Assembly (NCBI GenBank): GCA_034401795.1
Contig: CM067373.1
Location: 42,671,142 to 42,735,141, forward strand
Source: Chaetoderma sp. LZ-2023a
Taxonomy: Eukaryota; Mollusca; Caudofoveata; Chaetodermatida; Chaetodermatidae
Direction: 5' to 3'
Length of the DNA stretch: 64,000 nt
Shown: positions 57,493 to 64,000 of the stretch, in pieces
Layout of the letters: every line of letters begins with the position of its first letter
How positions within the stretch are numbered: the first letter of the stretch is position 1
The notes under the pieces: model-generated
Database searches by the model: none
Told to the model about the DNA's origin: nothing
What the model saw: only the letters and a program-made list of their open reading frames with translations
Translations under genes and position numbers: made by a program

Positions 57493-58095
57493 GATTCACG
57501 CGGCTGTTCAAAATAAGATAGGTTTTGATTATAAGGTAATTAATTGCTGGTTGGTTTTAGCGAGTCCACAGGGTAGAGAGAATGTCATGATGATGATGAC
57601 GATTTATGATGGCTATCAATAGCAGTAACAACGGCTCCCAATATGAATAATCTTTCTGTATCGGAATCTTCCGTAGAAAACGCACGATGCCAAAAAATAA
57701 ATATAAAAATGTATTTTCCAGTATTTATTTCAAGGACACGGTGTGTGCAGCGTTGATAAATGAATGCGTATCATTCTGATTCAGATGACTGAATAGGCGG
57801 CAGAGACAGTTACTAAGGCTGAATACAAGATGGAGTGGAGTGGGTTGGGCTATATCAGGTAGTGTGTATGATGAATCGGATCAAGGTGAATGCCGCTATA
57901 TTTGGCGACAGGTGCACAGTTTCATCGCCCATGGCAGCGTCAGGTGAATCTGACTCACGAGTCTACGGGACGACACTCACATGAAACGCGTGGATAAGAG
58001 CGTAGGACTACGTTTGTGGCACGTTTTATTTCTCGATGGCCATGTTCCGTTAGTGATATATTTGAGCTATGAATATGAAGTGGTCACGCTTTAAA
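57493..58095. other. Intergenic, nothing recognised
   Basis: No supported gene or repeat. Confidence 0.4.
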
Positions 58096-58099
58096 GTAC

Positions 58100-58660
58100 C
58101 AGAGTTTTGCCTCTTGTTTGATTTTCAAACCAAGGACGGCTGCCCCATTGATCAATGGTGCTATTCCCGTTGGTCAATAATGTCAAGGATGCCAATATTT
58201 TTGCATTTCCTTTATCCAGCTCTTTGTCTGCGACTATTGTCTCATTGTTAAATGCTGTCTGTTGGTACACTTGAACCGTTTGACAGTAGTGTCAGGTATG
58301 GCTGCCTCATTAATCAATGGTACTTTTTCCGTTGGTCAATAACGTCAAGGATGCCATGATGCTTGTACTTCCTCACCAGGTCTGTGCCTGTAACCAAGAC
58401 CTCCATCTGTAAATGTCGGTCATTAGTGTCAGGGATAATTGTTTCATTTGTCAATAAAGTCAAGGACCCTTGCACCATTTGCCCATGGCATAAGTTACGC
58501 TTGCCACATTGACCAAGAGTGCTTTATCCATTGGCCAATAATGTCTGTAATGCTTGCCTCATTGGTCAATAATGTCAGGAATCCGTGCTCTTGTTGGTAT
58601 GTGGCATCGTCACACATCAAAACATCTACATCACCAAAATGCAGCGAGGGGATGGGCAGC
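58100..58660. repeat. Degenerate repeat with TTGGTCAATAATGTCA motif
   Basis: CATTGATCAATGG, TTGGTCAATAATGTCAAGGA and GCCTCATT-type motifs recur near 58145, 58175, 58310, 58340, 58540 and 58565, and again after the foldback near 59035. The units are strongly diverged and irregular. No gene. Confidence 0.6.
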
Positions 58661-58664
58661 TGTT

Positions 58665-58865
58665 CTGATTCGTCGAGAGCTTGATGACGTAATACCATTT
58701 GCATATTAGGCCACGCCCACATGCCCATATATGGGTAGGGGCGTGAGCCCTTTAAAATTCGATAAAAATAGGTCACGACCATCATATATGGGCATGTGGG
58801 TGTGGCCTAATATGCAAATGAGATGATGTCATCAAGCTCTCGACATCAGAACAGCCGCCCATCCC
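58665..58865. mobile_element. Foldback element with TTTGCATATTAGGCCACGCC arms
   Basis: Arms of about 80 bp: CTGTTCTGATTCGTCGAGAG, CTTGATGACGTAATACC, TTTGCATATTAGGCCACGCC and CACATGCCCATATATGGG, inverted on the right as CCCATATATGAT-type sequence, GTGGCCTAATATGCAAATGA, GATGATGTCATCAAGCTCTC and CAGAACAGC. The best-preserved member of the family also at 17.27 and 28.98 kb. It interrupts the TTGGTCAATAATGTCA repeat. Confidence 0.85.
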
Positions 58866-59289
58866 CTTGCCTCTCTGCTGTTGTAAATTGTGTTAATGAT
58901 ACTTGATTCATTGCTCAAATGGGTGCATTGGTCAGTGGCGTCAGTTACGCTTGTCCCATTGACAAATGCAGCTTGTCCCATGGGCTACTAGTGTCAGTGA
59001 CACGTGCTTTGTTATTAGTGCTAAGGATGAGTGCCTCATTGGTCGATAATGATGAGGACCATTGCCCCCATTGCTCTGTGGCAACAGTTATGCTTAATTA
59101 ATGTAAACATGTTCATAGTTAATCATTAGCCATGTGAGTACTTTGGTTCGTGGGCCATTTCTTTTACAGTAACCAGTATTATTTACAGGATTCCGCTATG
59201 GCGCTGTGGTGTAGAGATGTACTGGGGTGATGTCAGTCCAGGTGATGATTCAGAACGGAATAATAGCAGCTGTGGTGGTGACTGAGAAT
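58866..59289. other. Intergenic, nothing recognised
   Basis: Mostly the tail of the degenerate repeat. No gene. Confidence 0.4.
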
Positions 59290-59640
59290 GCACGTTTCCA
59301 GTTTTGGCTATGCCCTGCCCATCTCCAGCTAAGCTCCACCCACAGCTCGCTCATGTTGGGATCGATCAATCCCCGAACTCTCTATCAATTTCCGAAAAAC
59401 TATACAGGTAAACTGTTGAATATTTTGAAACTACTTTTGACTGGGTATTGTTGCTGCCTATGGCAGCAACAGCGGCCGCGGCCAGTCAAATTAGTTTCAA
59501 AATGTTCAACACCATGTTTATTAAAAAGTAGAAACATACGATTCGAACAACAACGCTTAGTCTTCAATTAAGCATTCGGGACGTACTTATCTCCGTTATT
59601 CATGTTGTCATTGATTATGACGTCGGTGTGGTGGTGGTGG
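59290..59640 (+). mobile_element. CRE-rich MITE family copy
   Basis: Begins ACGTTTCCAGTTTTGGC, then AAGCTCCACCCACA, GATCGATCAATCCCC, a core with GTTGAATATTTTGAAAC and GTCAAATTAGTTTCAAAATG around GCCTATGGCAGC, and GGGACGTACTTATC. The right end is cut by the 29-bp array, leaving only one TGACGTC. Confidence 0.75.
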
Positions 59641-59644
59641 TGGT

Positions 59645-60230
59645 GTCAACGTGGTGAATGAGAATGGACAATACCGAGAGTGGTGAATAAGAATGATGGA
59701 CACTACCGCGTGTGGTGAATGACAATGGGAAATACCGAGTGGTGCTTGTGATTGGGCAATACCGAGTGTGGTGATTGGGATTGTGCAATACTGAGTGTGG
59801 TGACTGACAATGCGCAATCCATGGTGTGGTTAGTGACAATGGACAATACCGAGTGTGGTGACTAACAATGGGTAATACCGAGTGTGGTGACTGACAATGG
59901 GTAATACCGAATGTGGTGACTGACAATGGGTAATACCGAGTGTGGTGACTGACAATGGGTAATAACGAGTGTTGTCACTGACAATGGGTAAGAACGAGTG
60001 TTGTCACTGACAATGGGCAATCCATGGTGTGGTTAGTGACAATCTGTAATACCGAGTGTGGTGACTGATAATGGTAATATCGAGTGTGGTGACTGGGATT
60101 GGGTAATACCGAGTGTGGTGACTGACAATTGGTAATACCGAGTGTGGTGATTGTCAATGTGTAATACCGAGTGTGGTGACTGACAATGGGTAATACTGAG
60201 TGTGGTGACTGAACATTGGCAATTGTAAGG
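59645..60230. repeat. 29-bp minisatellite (about 20 units)
   Basis: The unit contains GAGTGTGGTGACTGACAATG plus GGTAATACC, with a 29-bp period. A variant with GCAATCCATGGTGTGG occurs near 59812 and again near 60018, so part of the array has been duplicated as a block. Confidence 0.95.
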
Positions 60231-61092
<862 letters not shown>

Positions 61093-61194
61093 CTCGCTGC
61101 TTAATGCGGTGCCGTCATTTCGATCTTACACGACTATCACCATGCATGGTCAATTAATTAAAACACCGGCTTAATTGTCAGAATCAACAGAACA

Positions 61195-61715
61195 TGGTCC
61201 ATCCGTCCATCCATCCACCCACGCCCGCCCACCCGCCCGTCTGCCCGCCCGCCCGCCCTCCCGCCCGCCAGCCCGCACGCACGAACGCACGCGCGCATCC
61301 ATCCATCCATTCGTCTAGGTGACCGTCCGTCCGTCCGTCCGTCCGTCCGTCCGTCCGTCTGTCCGCCCGTCCATCCATCCACCCATCCGCCCGCCCTCCC
61401 GTCCAGGCACCCACCCACCCACCCACTTATCCACCCTCCCACCCACCCACCCACCCACCCACCCACCCACCCATCCATCCATCCACCCACCAATCAACCC
61501 GTTCGTCCGTCCGACTGTTCGTCAGGCGATTCATCCACCCAACCATCCATCAACCCACCAACCCACCCAGTGGCACCCACCCACGTATACACCCATCCAC
61601 CCACCCATCTGTCTAGGTAACCGTCCATCCATCCACTCATCCACCCACCTATCCGTCCGTCCGTCCATCCATGCACACACCCACCCATCCAGCCATCCAC
61701 ACGCCCGTCCATCCA
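61195..61715. repeat. CCAT/CCGT/CCAC tetranucleotide DNA (upstream block)
   Basis: Long degenerate CCAT, CCGT, CCGC and CCAC repeats ending at the 5' truncation point of the LINE. Confidence 0.95.
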
Positions 61716-62690
61716 CCTTTTTACAATCTATACAGCACCCCTTGGAGTGCTATTGCAGTCTCATGGCATAAGTTACCATTTCTACGCTGACGATACACAG
61801 CTATATCTCGCATTCTATGCAAATGACCAGGTGAATGCTCGTGAGCGTGTTGAAGACTGTGTTCGTGACATTAAACTATGGATGTTAAGCAACTTATTGC
61901 AGTTGAATGATAAGAAAACCGAAATTCTGTTAATAACCTCACCGCACCTAAGACATACGGTTGACATCACCAGTTTGCACATTGGGGAGGCTGACGTATC
62001 TTTCAGTGCAAGTGCCCGTAACATAGGCGTAACATTTGACAATTCCCTATCGATGGAAGCTCATGTTACCACTGTCTGCCGTTCCATATTCATGAACATT
62101 CGGAACATTAGCAAAATTCGCAGCTTCCTGGATGAAAACGCGGTCAAAACTCTCGTACATGCTACCATCACGTCACGCCTGGACTACTGTAACTCTCTGT
62201 TAATAGGCATACCATCCAGCCAATTAGATCGTTTACAGAGAGCGCAGAATACAGCAGCTAGACTGATTACACACACCAAAAGATTCGATTATATCACACC
62301 TGTCCTATTGGAGCTGCACTGGTTGCCTATAAGACAACGTATATGGTACAAGGTGGCTTTGTTGGTGTTCAAGTGCCTAAATGATCTGGCCCCACCGTAC
62401 TTAAAATCCTTAATCCAACAAAGAGCAGCACCAAGGTCTTTTAGGTCTAGCACACAATTACTATGTACCATACCAAAATCAAACTTAACTACTGGTGATC
62501 GTGCATTTTCTCGAGCCGGTCCGCGATTCTGGAATTCTCTTCCACCTGAAATTAGAAATTGCTCTAAAATTGACTCATTTAAATCACTACTAAAAACATA
62601 TCTTTTCCAAAGAGCATTCTAAATTTTGTAAAGCGATTTTGAGCAATTCAGTTTGGAATTGGCGCTATATAAATCCGACATACATACATC
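61716..62690 (+). mobile_element. 5'-truncated CR1/L2-like LINE, RT C-terminal half and 3' end
   Basis: A continuous plus-strand frame from about 61716 to the stop near 62620 encodes the RT from just before the catalytic motif (FYADDTQLYL) through WMLSNLLQLNDKKTEILLI, NIGVTFDNSLSM, SRLDYCNSLLIGIPSSQLDR, LQRAQNTAARLI, LHWLPIRQRIWYKVALLVFK and FWNSLPPEIR, ending KTYLFQRAF. This is the classic C-terminal half of CR1/L2-superfamily polymerases. It is followed by a 3' UTR with GGCGCTATATAAAT, also typical of that group. About 300 codons are open without a stop, so the copy is young, but the endonuclease and the N-terminal RT are missing. Confidence 0.9.
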
Positions 62691-63010
62691 AACCCGTTCG
62701 TCCATCTATCCACCCATACATCCATCCAACCTACCCACCTCACCCCACCCCCTCCAGCCGTCCGTCCATCCATCCACCTACCCACCCATCCATTCATCAC
62801 CCATTCATTCATCACCCATCCGCCCGTCCGTCCGTCCGTCCGTCCGTCCATCCATCCATCCATCCATCCATCCATCCATCCATCCACCCATCCATCCATC
62901 CACCACACAACGACTCACCCACCCACCCACCCAACCACCATCCATCCATCCGTCAATACATCCGTCCGTCCCTACATCCATCCATCCATCATCCGTCCAT
63001 CTATCCAAAG
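62691..63010. repeat. CCAT/CCGT/CCAC tetranucleotide DNA (downstream block)
   Basis: Same repeat type as upstream of the LINE, continuing after its 3' end. Confidence 0.95.
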
Positions 63011-64000
63011 ATATTAAAGAATATGGCAGTTTCTGCAATGTAAGTGTTAACAGGTTACTTCTTAGCTTATTGACACAGCAATGCAGGGCTATTGGAATGT
63101 TTGTTGCTAATAAAAAAAATCAAACACTTTATGCGTAAAGAAACCCATCAGCCGTGTCTTCTCGTGTCCTCTTGCGTAAGTTTTATTATTCAAGGACGGG
63201 TGCTTCTTTTTTAGAATGCCATCCATTACAGTCTACTTGATATTCAGTGTAAATAGCGACTATAGAAACTGCTAGAAGCGTATTTCCTGTGCATGACAAT
63301 ATAGCCTATTATTACGTGACAACTACCAGAATTTTATTATCCACGGCCGTCTATTATTACCGATATTAATACCGTTTATTCTACGTGTTGACAATAACAG
63401 CTATAACCATAGGGCCTACATGTGATAGTTGAGAATCTTGCTAAAGATTTTGTAAACAATTTGACTGAAAGTAGTTTGTCTTTAAGGAAGCAACAACTTT
63501 CAGTGAAATGGTTTACAAAATATCCATCAGATACAGTATTGATGATGCAATATGTTTGCACTGATGATAATATGGTTGCCGTTCACAATAGAAACAAGTG
63601 TTTTTAAAGGCATTGCATCTTGGCCTCACAGATGAAGAAAGGCGTCGATATAGGAGGACCGATAGGACGATACTTGTGACAGTCATATAAATGTGACTTG
63701 AAATTAATAATTTTTTGTTGAATTTAACGTTACGACACAGTCTTTTGGCCGCGTTTCCTGTAGTAGTGTATTCCTAAACGCGTCAATAGTTTTAATTTCC
63801 GCCCCAAAATGAAAGAATAAACATTGATAAACCACGGATATTAAATTAAGCTAAGGAAAGCGACGCCATGCCACATAAATTGTTGATGATTTATGAGTGT
63901 TGTGGCATAAAAATCCGCACATCTTGTGAACAGCACAGCAATTAAAACAGCTGTGCAGATAAATTGATAAATGATTGGTGCTTCCCGTAATCACCGCGGC
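63011..64000. other. Intergenic with a short foldback
   Basis: At 63440-63535 GATTTTGTAAACAATTTGAC, TGAAAGT and its inverse ACTTTCAGTGAAATGGTTTA, CAAAATATC form a palindrome related in design to the MITE cores. No gene is supported. Confidence 0.45.

Overview
This window is eukaryotic nuclear DNA, most likely from an invertebrate metazoan and probably a marine one. The evidence is very long simple-sequence tracts, many unrelated minisatellite arrays, 5'-truncated CR1/L2-like and other non-LTR retrotransposon fragments, tRNA-derived SINE copies, several families of short palindromic (foldback/MITE-like) elements, and a Maverick/Polinton element. I see no host protein-coding gene, rRNA or tRNA gene that I can support. 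The species cannot be fixed from the sequence alone.

Layout. 0-39 kb is repeat-dominated intergenic DNA. It holds microsatellites, a 35-bp array (3.1-5.0 kb), a 29-bp array (11.0-11.9 kb), a 51-bp array (12.6-13.1 kb), a broken gag-like retroelement ORF on the minus strand (13.7-14.6 kb), a roughly 153-bp array (16.6-17.2 kb), a 5.2-kb array of a 24-bp unit (18.6-23.8 kb) with a 1008-bp internal higher-order duplication, a 44-bp array (25.7-26.4 kb), a decayed reverse transcriptase (30.3-31.1 kb), a 39-bp array (31.1-34.5 kb), a 22-bp array (36.3-37.6 kb) and SINEs (38.05-38.5 kb). 51-64 kb is similar: arrays of 28, 29 and 29 bp, a (CA)n tract of about 465 bp, and a 5'-truncated LINE (61.7-62.7 kb) embedded in CCAT/CCGT tetranucleotide DNA.

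The centrepiece is an 11.8-kb Maverick/Polinton-like endogenous virus at 39290-51094. It has terminal inverted repeats of about 390 bp that begin 5'-AGTAGTGAAGC, and both ends are flanked by the 6-bp direct repeat CAGAAT, the target-site duplication expected of these elements. Inside is a compact run of plus-strand genes, often 2-5 nt apart or overlapping by 4 nt. In order they are: a small ORF of unknown function; a protein with two PC4-like domains; an acidic/Cys-cluster protein; an FtsK/A32-type packaging ATPase joined in frame to a hydrophobic 'GGFLGALL' virion-type protein; another Polinton-type protein joined in frame to a retrovirus-like integrase with a C-terminal chromodomain; a small membrane protein; a penton (minor capsid) pseudogene; a small basic pVI/core-like protein; a double-jelly-roll major capsid pseudogene (F54H12.2 family); and an adenain-like cysteine protease with its His/Asp/Gln/Cys set intact. 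Packaging, capsid, maturation and integration functions are all represented, but no family-B DNA polymerase is visible. The penton, integrase and major capsid genes are broken by a few stops and frameshifts, so this copy cannot make particles or integrate on its own. Short iterons lie in the TIRs, and related motifs recur upstream of the PC4-like gene.
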